A DNA stretch of 64,000 bases from Rhodobacteraceae bacterium QY30 (GTDB lineage Bacteria; Pseudomonadota; Alphaproteobacteria; Rhodobacterales; Rhodobacteraceae): NCBI GenBank assembly GCA_002356635.1, contig CP023454.1, positions 2,030,501-2,094,500 on the forward strand. Direction: 5' to 3'. Below the pieces are notes generated by a model, which made no database searches, was not told the origin of the DNA, and saw only the letters and a program-made list of their open reading frames with translations. Position 1 is the first letter of the stretch; each line of letters starts with the position of its first letter. The translations under genes and the position numbers were made by a program. Below, piece after piece: positions 43,208-52,993 of the stretch.

Positions 43208-44541
43208 TGGAGCAAAAGTTCCGCGCCCGCGCCCTGCCGCGGCAGCCGGGCATCTCGGCCTGGGTGGCGATGCTGCCGCCACGGACGCCCCACCCTGCGC
43301 TCATGGGGCGGGTCACGGCGGATGTTGCCGTGGTCGGGGCGGGCTTTGCGGGTCTTGCTGCTGCCCGGCGCCTTTCGCAACTCGATCCCACGCTGCGGGT
43401 CGCGGTGCTGGAGGCGGGCGTGGTGGGCGAAGGCCCCGCCGGGCGCAACTCGGGCTTCATCATCGACCTGCCGCACGAGGTGTCGGCGGAAAGCCTCGGC
43501 TCCGACAGCACCGATCATGCCCGCCGCGACATCTTCAAGAACCGGACCGCCATCGCGCTGGCCCAAGGCATGGCCGAGGAACATGCCTGGGGCCGGGAAG
43601 TGTTCAACCCCTGTGGTCGCTATTCGATTGCACGGGGCGACGCGGGGGATCATCACCTTGTCGACTATGCCAGGCAACTGACCGGCCTGGGTGAGCCGCA
43701 TCGCCTATTGAACGCTGCCCAGACCCGGGCCCTGACGGGCACGGACAGCTTTTCCTCGGCGCTATTCACTCCCGGCACGGCGATGATCCAGCCCGCCGAT
43801 TTTGTCCGCCGGTTTGCCGACGCACTGCGCCCGCCGGTGACAGTCTACGAGAACTCCGCCGTCCTGTCCTTCGAACAGCAGGGGAGCGGCTGGCTGATCC
43901 GCACCGCCAAGGGCGAAGTTGCGACCAACCGGATGATCCTGGCGGTCAACGGCCATGCGCAAAGCTTCGGCTTCCTGCAACGCAGGTTGATGCATGTGTT
44001 CACCTATGCCTCGATGACGCGCCCCTTTGATCCGAAGCGCCTGGCCGGAGAGAGGGAATGGGCCGCGACGCCGGCCTTGCCGATGGGCACGACGATCCGG
44101 CGCCTTTCCGGGCCGGAGGGCGACCGCATGCTGGTGCGATCACGGTATACCTACAACCCCTCGATCACCGTCGGCGACGCCGCAATTGCCCGGGCCGGAC
44201 GGGCCCACGACCGCAAGCTTGCCAGCCGGTTTCCAACGCTCTCGGGTCTGCCGATGGAATATCGGTGGGCCGGTGCCATGGCGCTGACCTGGAACTCGGT
44301 CCCGGTGGTGGAGGAAGCCGCGCCGAACCTGTGGCTGGCGGCCGGCTGCAACGGGGTTGGTGCAACCAATGCGACGGCAAATGGCATCGTGGCGGCGGAA
44401 CGGGCGCTGGATCAGCTTTCTGAACTCGGGCGCAACTTCCAACGCGCCGCAGCGCCGTCAGCTATCCCGCCGGAGCCGATTGCCACCATCGGCGGCAAGG
44501 CGGCACTGGCCTGGAAGGAATGGCGCGCCGGCGACGAATGA
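43207..44541 (+). CDS. FAD-dependent DAO-family oxidoreductase (2)
   Basis: The 444-residue flavoprotein has VAVVGAGFAGLAAARRLSQL as FAD motif at about residue 40, PAGRNSGFIID (flavin-contact region), and a C-terminal AAGCNGVGATNATANG. It resembles glycine/gamma-glutamylputrescine-oxidase-type DAO proteins. The ATG at 43207 overlaps the dapA stop (TGATG). The substrate is an amine or amino acid; which one is not visible. Confidence 0.85.
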   Translation: MEQKFRARALPRQPGISAWVAMLPPRTPHPALMGRVTADVAVVGAGFAGLAAARRLSQLDPTLRVAVLEAGVVGEGPAGRNSGFIIDLPHEVSAESLGSDSTDHARRDIFKNRTAIALAQGMAEEHAWGREVFNPCGRYSIARGDAGDHHLVDYARQLTGLGEPHRLLNAAQTRALTGTDSFSSALFTPGTAMIQPADFVRRFADALRPPVTVYENSAVLSFEQQGSGWLIRTAKGEVATNRMILAVNGHAQSFGFLQRRLMHVFTYASMTRPFDPKRLAGEREWAATPALPMGTTIRRLSGPEGDRMLVRSRYTYNPSITVGDAAIARAGRAHDRKLASRFPTLSGLPMEYRWAGAMALTWNSVPVVEEAAPNLWLAAGCNGVGATNATANGIVAAERALDQLSELGRNFQRAAAPSAIPPEPIATIGGKAALAWKEWRAGDE

Positions 44542-44716
44542 ATCGCACGCGCAGTTCAGTCAAGGTCACAACGACAGGTCAGATTGCGAGGCTCCCAAGC
44601 GCCCTGCCCCAACTCAAGCCGGGTTTCTTTGACAACGCCACGCAGCACGTTCAGATCTTCCGGGCGGTCACACGCGACGATCTGGAAAACCCCAAGTTGC
44701 CAGTGCTGATGCCCCG
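44542..44716. other. Intergenic stretch with an IS6 right-end fragment
   Basis: Between convergent genes. Bases near 44600-44632 (GCCCTGCCCCAACTCAAGCC then GGGTTTCTTTGAC) resemble the right end of the IS6 elements in the window. Nothing else is recognised. Confidence 0.45.
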
Positions 44717-47293
44717 CTAACCCTCGCCGTCGATCAGCCGACCGAGGATCAGGGGCAGCAATCCCCCCTCGATCAGCGTCTCGACCTCCAGCCGCGTCTC
44801 GATGGCCGCGATGGTGGTGAAGGCCTCCACCCGGCCATCTTGGCGCAGGATGCGGATCGGCACGCTGGCGCGGGGCGCGATGTGGGCAGACTCTGCATCG
44901 ACGCAGATCCGGTCGGCCACGGTCAGCGCCATCCCGCCTGAGTCCATTCCATCTGGCAGACGCAGCGGCAGGATGCCCATGCCGATTAGGTTCGACCGGT
45001 GGATGCGTTCGAAACTGCTGGCCAGAACCGCACGCACGCCCAGAAGCGCGGCACCCTTGGCCGCCCAGTCGCGCGACGACCCCATGCCGTAGCGTTCGCC
45101 CGCGACGATCACAACGGGTTCTGCCGCCGCCCGGTACTGTTCTGCGGCCTGCCAAAGCGGCAGCGCGCGGCCATCGGGCAGGACGGTGCTGCCAGCCGCA
45201 ATGCCGGGTGCCAACAGGTTGTGAACGTTGCGGTTGGTGAAAAGCCCGCGCAGCATCACTTCCCAGTTGCCGCGGCGGGCGGAAAAGACGTTCAGATCGC
45301 GCGGGTTCTCGCCCCGTTCGGTGAGGTAGGTCCCCGCCTCGCTTTCCACCGGGATCGCCCCGGCGGGCGAAATGTGGTCGGTGGTGATGTCATCGCCCAG
45401 AACAAGGATCGGACGCGCGATATAACGGCCCAGACGGCTGCCGTTCCCCAGGCTCGCGAAGGGGGGCCTGCGGAGATAGGTCGACGCGTCATCCCAAGGA
45501 AACAGCGGCGTTGCGGGTGCGTCCAGATCGGCCCACAGCCGGCTTGCCTCGGCTTCGTCATAGGCGGCGGCGAAGTCACCAGGATTGGCTGCACGGGCAA
45601 GCGCGGCGTCGATTTCCGCGCCCGTCGGCCAAAGGTCGGCCAGATAGGTGCCGGGGGCGATTTCGCCATGCAGAATGTCACGCTCCACATCGCCCGCCAG
45701 GGCGAAGGCCACGACAAGCGGAGGGGAAGTGAGGAACCCCGCTTCAAGTTGCGGATGGACCCGGCCGGGGAAATTACGGTTCCCCGACAACACAGCGACC
45801 TGCAACCGGCCCTCCGCCATCGCGGCGCGGGACAAGCCGGTCAGGTCGCCGGAATTGCCGATGCAGGTGGTGCAGCCAAAGCCCACGATCCCGAAGCCAA
45901 TCGCCTGAAGATCCTCAAGCACGCCAGCGCGCTCCAGCAACCGGCGCGCGGCTGGCGATCCCGGCGCAAGGGAGGTCTTGACCCAGTCCGGCGGCGCCAA
46001 TCCCCGGGCGCGGGCCTTCCGGGCGACCAGACCTGCGGCGATCAGCAGGCGCGGATCGGTCGTATTGGTGCAGGAGGTGATGGCCGCAATTGCGACGGCG
46101 CCATCCGGCACGTCACCGGGCACTCCGCTATGTGTTGGCCCTGCCCCGCGCACCTCGGCCGTGGCGCGGGCGATATCCGAGACCGGCAGCCGGTCCTGCG
46201 GGCGGCGAGGTCCTGCGACGCTGACCTCGACCTCGGCCAGGTCCAGCGCGATGACGTCGGAAAACCGCGGCGCGTCGTCGGGCGCGAACCACAGACCCTG
46301 GCGGCGGCAATAGGCTTCGACCCGGGCGATATGGTCTTCGCTGCGGCCCGTGGCGCGCAGATAATCCAGCACCGCGCCATCGACCGGGAAGAGCCCGGTA
46401 TTGGCCCCGAATTCAGGCGCCATGTTCGCAACGACCGCCCGGTCTCCGGCGGAAAGTGCTGACACCCCAGGGCCGAAGAATTCGACGAAGCGATCGGCCA
46501 GGTCGATGCGGCGCAGGCGTTCGGTTACGGTCAGCGCAAGGTCGGTTGCCATCACGCCATCGCGCAAGGTTCCGGTCAGACGCACGCCCACCACGTCGGG
46601 CACCCGCAGCATGACGGGCATGCCGAAGATTACCGCTTCGGCTTCGATTCCGCCGACACCCCAGGCCAGGACGCCAATGCCATTGATCATCGGCGTGTGG
46701 CTGTCGGTGCCAATCATCGCGTCGGGCCTGAGCCATCCGTCCTCTGCCGCAACCACGCTCGCCAGCCGTTCCAGGTTCAGCGTGTGCATGATCCCGGTGC
46801 CAGGCGGATGCACCCGGAACCCGCGCAAGGTATGGGTTGCCCATTTCATGAAGCGGTAGCGTTCACCGTTCCGTCGGTATTCGTTCGCGATGTTTTTCTG
46901 CATGGCGTCCGCACCCCCGAAGAAATCCACCGCCAGGGAATGATCTGTCGAGACATCGACCGGCAGGACGGGATTCAAGGCCAGAGGGTCCACCCCTGCC
47001 TCGGCAAGCGTCGACCGCATGCCCGCAATGTCAACCAGCGCCGGACCGCAGGTCGTGTCATGCATCAGAACCCTTCCGGGCAGGAAGGGAATCTCGGCCT
47101 CGGACGGGCCATCCAATGCCTGAAGGATCGCGGTCCGCGCGGGGGCAGCATCGGCCCCGCCAAGGCGAAGGACGTTTTCCAGAAGGATGCGGTGGATATG
47201 CGGCATCTGGGCCAGACGCCCACCCGCCGCCGCAGGCAGGTCGATGATCCGCCAGTCCTGCCCCTGAAGCTGAAACGTGGTTTCCCAAGTCAT
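44717..47293 (-). CDS. acnA: Aconitate hydratase
   Basis: The 858-residue enzyme has the [4Fe-4S] ligands Cys408 (AITSCTNT), Cys474 and Cys477 (GFGCTTCIGNSG). Other aconitase landmarks are DSHTPMINGIGVLAWGVGG, LSGNRNFPGRVHP, and the swivel-domain GMGSSRDWAAKG. It interconverts citrate, cis-aconitate and isocitrate. The start overlaps the gntR stop (ATGA), and upstream lie tctCBA; so this copy serves tricarboxylate catabolism rather than being the housekeeping enzyme. A 2-methylcitrate dehydratase role is possible but no prp genes are near. Confidence 0.9.
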   Translation of the reverse strand: MTWETTFQLQGQDWRIIDLPAAAGGRLAQMPHIHRILLENVLRLGGADAAPARTAILQALDGPSEAEIPFLPGRVLMHDTTCGPALVDIAGMRSTLAEAGVDPLALNPVLPVDVSTDHSLAVDFFGGADAMQKNIANEYRRNGERYRFMKWATHTLRGFRVHPPGTGIMHTLNLERLASVVAAEDGWLRPDAMIGTDSHTPMINGIGVLAWGVGGIEAEAVIFGMPVMLRVPDVVGVRLTGTLRDGVMATDLALTVTERLRRIDLADRFVEFFGPGVSALSAGDRAVVANMAPEFGANTGLFPVDGAVLDYLRATGRSEDHIARVEAYCRRQGLWFAPDDAPRFSDVIALDLAEVEVSVAGPRRPQDRLPVSDIARATAEVRGAGPTHSGVPGDVPDGAVAIAAITSCTNTTDPRLLIAAGLVARKARARGLAPPDWVKTSLAPGSPAARRLLERAGVLEDLQAIGFGIVGFGCTTCIGNSGDLTGLSRAAMAEGRLQVAVLSGNRNFPGRVHPQLEAGFLTSPPLVVAFALAGDVERDILHGEIAPGTYLADLWPTGAEIDAALARAANPGDFAAAYDEAEASRLWADLDAPATPLFPWDDASTYLRRPPFASLGNGSRLGRYIARPILVLGDDITTDHISPAGAIPVESEAGTYLTERGENPRDLNVFSARRGNWEVMLRGLFTNRNVHNLLAPGIAAGSTVLPDGRALPLWQAAEQYRAAAEPVVIVAGERYGMGSSRDWAAKGAALLGVRAVLASSFERIHRSNLIGMGILPLRLPDGMDSGGMALTVADRICVDAESAHIAPRASVPIRILRQDGRVEAFTTIAAIETRLEVETLIEGGLLPLILGRLIDGEG

Positions 47294-48177
47294 GCCGGCA
47301 CCTGCTGGTTGAATTGCCTGGCCTTGCTGATTCCGGCGTCGCGGATGTGGCGGAACAGGAAATCGGCCGCCGCCGTCATGTCGCCCGCTTCGATCAGATC
47401 AAGGATCTGCAGGTGTTCGCGGCATTGCTGCGGCAGGCGCGACCGGTCGGTGGTGATGCGGTATTCGATCAACCGCCGGATGCGGTTCAGCCGCCGCACC
47501 GCATCCAGGAAAAAGCCGTTGTCGGCGCAGTGCATCAGCATTTCGTGGAAATCGACGTTGCGGGCAAAGATCGCGGCGCGGCTTTCGCGGTCATAGCTTG
47601 ACAAAAGCGCCTGCTGATGCGCGCGCGCCTTGGCGAAGGCCTCCCTGTCGATGCGGAATCCGGGCAAAAGCAACGCTTCGCGTTCGATCGCGGCGCGGAA
47701 GGCATAGGCATCGGCGTAGGCCTTCGTCGACGTCAGGGTTTCGCGGAACTGCCAGCCGTTGCCGGGCAGCCGGTCGATCCAGCCCTCATCCTCGATCTGG
47801 TGCAGAAGCTTCAGCATCCGGCCGCGGGTCAGGCCGTAGTGGCGGAGGAATTCATTCGTGCTTGTCCGGTCATGCAGCCGCCCTGACAGCCGGTCTTCCG
47901 CGATGCGGAAATAGACCTCATCCTCGGCCTCGACCGCGGCGCCAAGGTCGGGAAGCCCCGCAGCATCCCGCGCGAGGAAGAAGCCCCGGTTCGCCTCGGA
48001 ACGCACCAGCCCTATCTTTTCCAGTTGGCGCAGCGCCGCCACCACGGGCGCGCGAGACACCCGGAAGGCATCGGCGAGGCTTTGGGCGGGCAAGTGCTGC
48101 CCGCAAAGGAATCCTTCGGCCCGGGCATGGTCAAGGATCTGGTTCATGATCTTCGGAGCGAGGCTTTGGCGTGTCAT
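47290..48177 (-). CDS. GntR-type regulator with two DNA-binding-like regions and FCD domain
   Basis: The 295-residue protein is longer than usual FCD regulators. A first winged helix (LADAFRVSRAPVVAALRQLE, about 34-53) is followed by a second HTH-like segment (FLRHYGLTRGRMLKLLHQIE, about 108-127), then an FCD domain (ARNVDFHEMLMHCADNGFFL). It lies between tctA and the aconitase gene, all on the minus strand, and probably controls them in response to a tricarboxylate. Confidence 0.85.
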   Translation of the reverse strand: MTRQSLAPKIMNQILDHARAEGFLCGQHLPAQSLADAFRVSRAPVVAALRQLEKIGLVRSEANRGFFLARDAAGLPDLGAAVEAEDEVYFRIAEDRLSGRLHDRTSTNEFLRHYGLTRGRMLKLLHQIEDEGWIDRLPGNGWQFRETLTSTKAYADAYAFRAAIEREALLLPGFRIDREAFAKARAHQQALLSSYDRESRAAIFARNVDFHEMLMHCADNGFFLDAVRRLNRIRRLIEYRITTDRSRLPQQCREHLQILDLIEAGDMTAAADFLFRHIRDAGISKARQFNQQVPA

Positions 48178-48194
48178 CTGCTTGAACGGCTTGC

Positions 48195-49694
48195 TCAGTC
48201 CTCGTCCTGCCGGAACCGCGACAGGCCCTTGAAGACGAAGGGCGCAACCAGCGCGACAAGCGCAATGCCGATCATCGTGGCAGAACCAGGATGTTGCAGC
48301 AGGATCATCGGGTCGCCCTGGCTCATCTGCAGCGCGCGGCGCAGCTGGCTGTCAGCCATCGGGCCAAGGATCAGGCCGACGATCGCGGGGGCCACGGGGT
48401 AGTCGTATCGTCGCATGACGAAGCCAAGGACACCAAAGCCCGACAGAAGCAGCAGTTCCACCACCGAAGGGTTGGCCGCGATGGTACCCATGGTCGCGAA
48501 CAGAAGGATGCCCGCGTAAAGCCAGGGCAGCGGGATCTTCAGAAGCTGCACCCAAAGCCCGACCAGCGGCAGGTTCAGCACCAGAAGCATGATATTGGCG
48601 ATGAAAAGCGATGCGATCAGCGCCCAGACCAGGGACGCATGCTGCACGAACAGAAGCGGCCCCGGCTGGATGTTGTATTGCTGGAACCCCGCCAGCATCA
48701 CCGCCGCCGTGGCAGACGTGGGCAGACCCAGCGTCAGAAGCGGCACCAGCGATCCGGCGGCCGAGGCGTTGTTCGCGGCCTCCGGTCCGGCGACGCCCTC
48801 GATGGCGCCTTGTCCGAATTCCTCGGGGTGGCGCGACAGTTTCCGTTCCGTGGTATAGCTCAGAAAGGTCGGGATTTCGGCGCCCCCTGCGGGCAGCGCG
48901 CCGATGGGAAATCCGATGCCGGCGCCACGCAGCCAGGGCTTCCAGGACCGTCGCCAATCCGATGCCGTCATCCAGATCGAACCCTTGATCGGGATCGGCT
49001 TTTCCGGCGCGAACAGGTGGCGCGAGGCGACATGCAATGCTTCGCCGATGGCAAACAGGCCCACGGCCAGCGTCGTCACCTCGATCCCGTCGAAAAGGTT
49101 CGGGATGCCGAAAGCCAGCCGCGTCTGCCCGGTCAGCTGGTCGATGCCGATCAGCCCCAGCCAAAGGCCGATCCCAAGGCTGGTCAGCCCGCGCAGCGGC
49201 GAAGACCCGAAGGTGGCCGAAACCGTGACGAAGGCGATCAGCATCAGACCGAAATAATCCCAGGGCCCGAAACGGACGGCGATCTTCACAAGGATCGGCG
49301 CCAGGAACGCAAGCCCGATGGTCGCGATCAGCGCGGCCACGAAAGACCCGATGGCGGCCGTCGCCAGCGCCGGGCCGCCGCGCCCCTTCCGCGCCATCTG
49401 GTTGCCTTCGATTGCCGTCACGACCGAGGCTGCCTCGCCCGGCGTGTTCAGAAGGATGGCCGTGGTCGATCCGCCATACATCCCACCGTAGTATATGCCC
49501 GCGAACATGATCAACGATCCGCCCGGGTCCATCTTGAAGGTGACGGGCAGCAGCAACGCCACCGTCAGCGCCGGGCCAATACCGGGCAAGACCCCCACCG
49601 CGGTCCCCAGAAGGACGCCGATGGCGGCGAATACCAGGTTCATGGGCGCAAGCGCGTCCCCAAAACCGTTCAGAAGCTGGAAAAGCGCGTCCAT
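48195..49694 (-). CDS. tctA: Tripartite tricarboxylate transporter large membrane subunit
   Basis: The 499-residue protein has the TctA pattern: [20 protein letters not shown] at residue 30, [20 protein letters not shown] at 67, and the second-half [14 protein letters not shown] with [20 protein letters not shown]. About twelve helices are apparent. It is the transport channel energised by the membrane potential and fed by TctC. Seven bases separate it from tctB. Confidence 0.92.
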   Translation of the reverse strand: MDALFQLLNGFGDALAPMNLVFAAIGVLLGTAVGVLPGIGPALTVALLLPVTFKMDPGGSLIMFAGIYYGGMYGGSTTAILLNTPGEAASVVTAIEGNQMARKGRGGPALATAAIGSFVAALIATIGLAFLAPILVKIAVRFGPWDYFGLMLIAFVTVSATFGSSPLRGLTSLGIGLWLGLIGIDQLTGQTRLAFGIPNLFDGIEVTTLAVGLFAIGEALHVASRHLFAPEKPIPIKGSIWMTASDWRRSWKPWLRGAGIGFPIGALPAGGAEIPTFLSYTTERKLSRHPEEFGQGAIEGVAGPEAANNASAAGSLVPLLTLGLPTSATAAVMLAGFQQYNIQPGPLLFVQHASLVWALIASLFIANIMLLVLNLPLVGLWVQLLKIPLPWLYAGILLFATMGTIAANPSVVELLLLSGFGVLGFVMRRYDYPVAPAIVGLILGPMADSQLRRALQMSQGDPMILLQHPGSATMIGIALVALVAPFVFKGLSRFRQDED

Positions 49695-49701
49695 TTTGGC
49701 C

Positions 49702-50184
49702 TCAGATCAGGCGTTCCAGCGGGCCCAGCGGCAGCGCCAGTTGCAAAAGCTTGTTGAACAGAAGGAAAATTGCGGTCGACAGGACCGCGCCGAACAACAG
49801 ATCGACGATCAGCGCCCGCCGCCCGAACGCCCGCGCCGTGAAAGCAAACAGCAGCGTCGAGCCGAGGATGAAGCCGAACCCTGCCCAGATCGCCCCGATC
49901 AACCCGGCCAGCGCAAGACCGATCCAGGCGACCGCGCCCCAGTCGGCTTCATCCGCTTCGATGCCCGGACGGAAAGCTGCGATCAGGTGGCCCAGACCCA
50001 GAACCGCCAGGAACAACGCCACGAAATAGGATGCCGCATCGGCCCCAACCCCATAGTTGGCGCGGATCGTCATGCCCCGTGCATCGTTCCAGGTCACCGC
50101 AGCCAGTGCGATCAGACCCAGTCCGATGATGACGGTCGGGCGATGCAATCCGTGGTGAATGCCCCGGTGAATCTCAGTGGCCAT
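49702..50184 (-). CDS. tctB: Tripartite tricarboxylate transporter small membrane subunit
   Basis: The 160-residue protein has four hydrophobic segments, as TctB does, with [19 protein letters not shown] and a C-terminal [15 protein letters not shown]. Sequence is poorly conserved in this family, and its position between tctC and tctA supports the call. Confidence 0.88.
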   Translation of the reverse strand: MATEIHRGIHHGLHRPTVIIGLGLIALAAVTWNDARGMTIRANYGVGADAASYFVALFLAVLGLGHLIAAFRPGIEADEADWGAVAWIGLALAGLIGAIWAGFGFILGSTLLFAFTARAFGRRALIVDLLFGAVLSTAIFLLFNKLLQLALPLGPLERLI

Positions 50185-50235
50185 GGTTCTTCCCCCCCTG
50201 GAAGCGGCGGGCGGGACGTTCCCGCCCGCAGGTCA

Positions 50236-51198
50236 TCACTCGGCCAGTCCGATGGATTTCAGCGTGGCATGGACCCGTTCGTTTTCCGAAGCGACGAAAG
50301 CCTTGAATTCGTCTGCGGGGGCGTAATAGTCCGACCAGCCCCGCGCCTTCAGGACTTCCTGCCATTCGGGCGACTTGACGGTTTTTTCCACCGCCGTCGC
50401 CAGCGCCTGTTTGTCGGCATCGGCCAGATCCGGGCCGGCAAAGACCCCACGCCAGTTGACCAGTTCCACATCGACGCCCTGCGCCTTCAGGGGCTGGGCC
50501 GCAATCCCCTCGATCGGCTCAGGGTAGGAAATCGCCAGTGCCCGAAGGTCGCCGGATTCGATCTGCCCCTGCCATTCGCCATAGCCCGAGATGCCCGCTG
50601 TCACCTGGCCGCCCAGCATCGCTGCCAGCGCCTCGCCGCCACCGGAATAGGCGACGTAATTCACCTTCGACGGGTCGGCGCCTGCCGCCTGGGTAATCAG
50701 CGCCGACAGGATATGGTCCGCGCCACCGGCCGAGCCACCGGCCCAGATGGTGCCTGCGACGTCGGCTTTGATCGCCGCCATCAGGTCTGCAAGCGTCTGG
50801 ATCTTTGAATCCTTCGGCACCACGACCACCAGCGGATCGCCCGTCAACCGTGCGATGGGCGTTACGTCATCCAGATCGACCGGCGACTTGTTGGTGATGA
50901 TCGCGCCGACCATCGTGATGCCACCGACCAGAAGCTGGTCCTTGGCGCCCTTGGCCGACTGCACGAACTGCGCCAGCCCCACGGTGCCGCCAGCGCCCGG
51001 CACGTTCACGACCTGCACGCTTTTGGCGTTTCCGGTCTTCACCATGGTTTCCTGCAGCGACCGCGCCGCCGCATCCCATCCTCCGCCCGCGCCTGCGGGC
51101 GCGGTGATGGTCAGTTCCAGATCCTGCGCCACGGCTGGCGACAGTGCGGTCAGGACGGCCAAACAGGCCGCGGATAGCCCCCGCGTGAAAATTGACAT
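50236..51198 (-). CDS. tctC: Tripartite tricarboxylate transporter substrate-binding protein
   Basis: The 320-residue periplasmic protein has a signal peptide (ending SPAVAQDLE) and the TctC/Bug blocks ITAPAGAGGGWDAAARSLQE, NVPGAGGTVGLAQFV and VAYSGGGEALAAMLGG. It delivers the ligand to TctAB. The partner aconitase suggests citrate, aconitate or isocitrate. It is first in the operon; the divergent AbrB-family gene begins 101 bases away. Confidence 0.91.
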   Translation of the reverse strand: MSIFTRGLSAACLAVLTALSPAVAQDLELTITAPAGAGGGWDAAARSLQETMVKTGNAKSVQVVNVPGAGGTVGLAQFVQSAKGAKDQLLVGGITMVGAIITNKSPVDLDDVTPIARLTGDPLVVVVPKDSKIQTLADLMAAIKADVAGTIWAGGSAGGADHILSALITQAAGADPSKVNYVAYSGGGEALAAMLGGQVTAGISGYGEWQGQIESGDLRALAISYPEPIEGIAAQPLKAQGVDVELVNWRGVFAGPDLADADKQALATAVEKTVKSPEWQEVLKARGWSDYYAPADEFKAFVASENERVHATLKSIGLAE

Positions 51199-51299
51199 CG
51201 TTTCCTCTCCCTATTTGCCTCTCCTCAGGCTGAATCAGTATTGCAGAAAAAGAACATAAAATGCAATAACTCGTCTGAGCGAGGGGATGGACCGGACAC

Positions 51300-52376
51300 A
51301 TGGAGAAGGCCGAAGGTGACGGCAGATCCGTCAGCGACCGGACGAACCGCCGGGCCGCGCTGATCCTCAGCACAAGGACAATGCTTCTGGGCGCATCCGG
51401 TTCCCTGCTGTTCTGGAGCCTGAACCTGCCCTTGCCGTTTCTGCTGGGCCCGATCTCGGCCTGCCTGCTGGCGGCACTGGCGGGCATACCCATGCGCGGT
51501 GCGGGACAGGCAGAACAACTGATGCGGACGGTCCTTGGCGTTGCGGTCGGCAGCGCCATCACGCCGTCGCTCATTGGTGATTTGCCGGCGATGGCAACGT
51601 CGATTCTGCTGGTTGTTCCCTATCTCCTTCTGATCGGGCTGATCGGCTTTCCCTTCTTCCACCGGGTTCGCGGGCTTGACCGGCCCACGGCCTTCTACGC
51701 CTCGATGCCCGGCGGGTTTCAGGACATGGTCCTGTTCGGGGAAGAGGCCGGCGCCGACACGCGGGCGCTGTCGCTGATCCACGCGACCCGGCTTCTGGTC
51801 ATCATGGTTCTGGTGCCGCTGGCCTTGCAGATGGGCTTTGGCCGGTCGCTGAATGCGCCTCTCGGGCAGGCGGCGGCGAACATCGCGCTTTCCGAACTGG
51901 CGCTGATGGCGGTAGCGGCCATCGTCGGCTGGCGGGTGGCGCGACGCATCGGGATGTTCGGTGCCTCGATCCTTGGGCCCATGATTGCCACCGCTGCGCT
52001 CAGTCTGGCGGGCCTGATCACCCACCGCCCCCCGGCCGAGGCGATCATCCTGTCGCAACTGGTCATCGGAACTGGAATCGGCGTGAAATATCGTGGCCTG
52101 ACCCTGGCAGAGCTTCGCAGCCACGTTGGCGCCGGCGCGATGTTCAGCGCCATGCTTTGCCTTGTTGCGGCAATTTTCGCCCTGTTGTCGCACCTGATCA
52201 GCGGCACCGCCGGAGTCGAGGCGCTGCTAAGCTTTGCGCCCGGGGGGCAGGCGGAAATGGCGATCCTTGCGATCATTTCGGGGGCGGATCTGGCCTTCGT
52301 TGTATCCCACCACATCTTCCGGGTGACGTTGGTAATCCTTTGTGCACCGATTGTGGCGCGGCTGATCCGCAGGTGA
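51300..52376 (+). CDS. AbrB-family membrane protein
   Basis: The 358-residue protein has about ten helices with the duplicated AbrB/'ammonia monooxygenase-like' family pattern. One half has FLLGPISACLLAALAGIP and ASMPGGFQDMVLFGEEAGA. The other has LGPMIATAALSLAGL and LSFAPGGQAEMAILA. The family's function is unsettled (proposed regulators or transporters) and it is often found beside TTT transporters, as here. Divergent from tctC. Confidence 0.83.
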   Translation: MEKAEGDGRSVSDRTNRRAALILSTRTMLLGASGSLLFWSLNLPLPFLLGPISACLLAALAGIPMRGAGQAEQLMRTVLGVAVGSAITPSLIGDLPAMATSILLVVPYLLLIGLIGFPFFHRVRGLDRPTAFYASMPGGFQDMVLFGEEAGADTRALSLIHATRLLVIMVLVPLALQMGFGRSLNAPLGQAAANIALSELALMAVAAIVGWRVARRIGMFGASILGPMIATAALSLAGLITHRPPAEAIILSQLVIGTGIGVKYRGLTLAELRSHVGAGAMFSAMLCLVAAIFALLSHLISGTAGVEALLSFAPGGQAEMAILAIISGADLAFVVSHHIFRVTLVILCAPIVARLIRR

Positions 52377-52394
52377 TCGCCGCCCGTCCCCCCG

Positions 52395-52815
52395 AAAGCG
52401 ATCCCTGGTTGAAGTGATTATGGACTGAGGCATGGACCGCGGCGAACGTCTGCAGGCCCCGCATCCGGCGAAGCCGCAACATCCCCCGCGCGCGCCTTCA
52501 GAGGGGGCGGGTGTGACCTCTCGGCCCGGCTGTTCACCCACCGGCCCGGCTCATGGCTGCGACCTTTGAGGGCGGGGCCATCAAGAGCGCAGGTGATCCG
52601 TGACGATGGTGCCGCGCCGACCATCGCGGCGCAGAGATTTTTTCAGGTATCTGGCTTCCTTGCGGTGCAACGACCGAAGGAAGCGGGTGTACAACATGAC
52701 CGCCAGCCGAATAACCTCGCGACTGGTCTTGAAATACCGGAAAGGGTAGCGAGCTCATGTGGAGAGCCCAACCATCCCCCTGCCTCGCTTCAAGACAAGT
52801 TTCTCTGACAGTGCA
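52395..52815 (-). mobile_element. IS6-family remnant
   Basis: It is a shortened copy of the IS6 element, with GGTTGAAGTGATTATGGACT near 52407 at one side and the right end AAGTTTCTCTGACAGTGC at 52798-52814. The middle of the transposase is missing and frames are broken. Its right end sits inside an lrp-type gene, of which only the 3' part is left. Confidence 0.72.
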
Positions 52816-52957
52816 GCTGCTGAAGATCCGGGTGCGCGACATGGCGGGCTTCAACCAGTTGCACGGCCGCGAGCGGAATACCCAGCCCGGGGTGCGCCAG
52901 ATCCGCACCATCTTCGTGCTGAAAGAGGTCAAGGACAATGCGCCCCTGTCGTTCTGA
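52815..52957 (+). pseudogene. Lrp/AsnC-family regulator, C-terminal fragment
   Basis: The frame reads LLKIRVRDMAGFNQLHGRE, then PGVRQIRTIFVLKEVKDNAP, ending LSF and stop. This is the last 47 codons of an Lrp/AsnC ligand-binding domain (family 'LPGV--T-T-FVLKEVK'). The 5' part was removed by the IS6 remnant ending at 52814. Confidence 0.75.
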
Positions 52958-52993
52958 AGATCCGGGGACGCCGGTTCACCCGCGCCGTCGCAG

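Noticed and set aside
44717-47293. 2-methylcitrate dehydratase (AcnD type)
   Set aside because: No prpB, prpC or prpF gene is near; the tctCBA context supports a tricarboxylate role.
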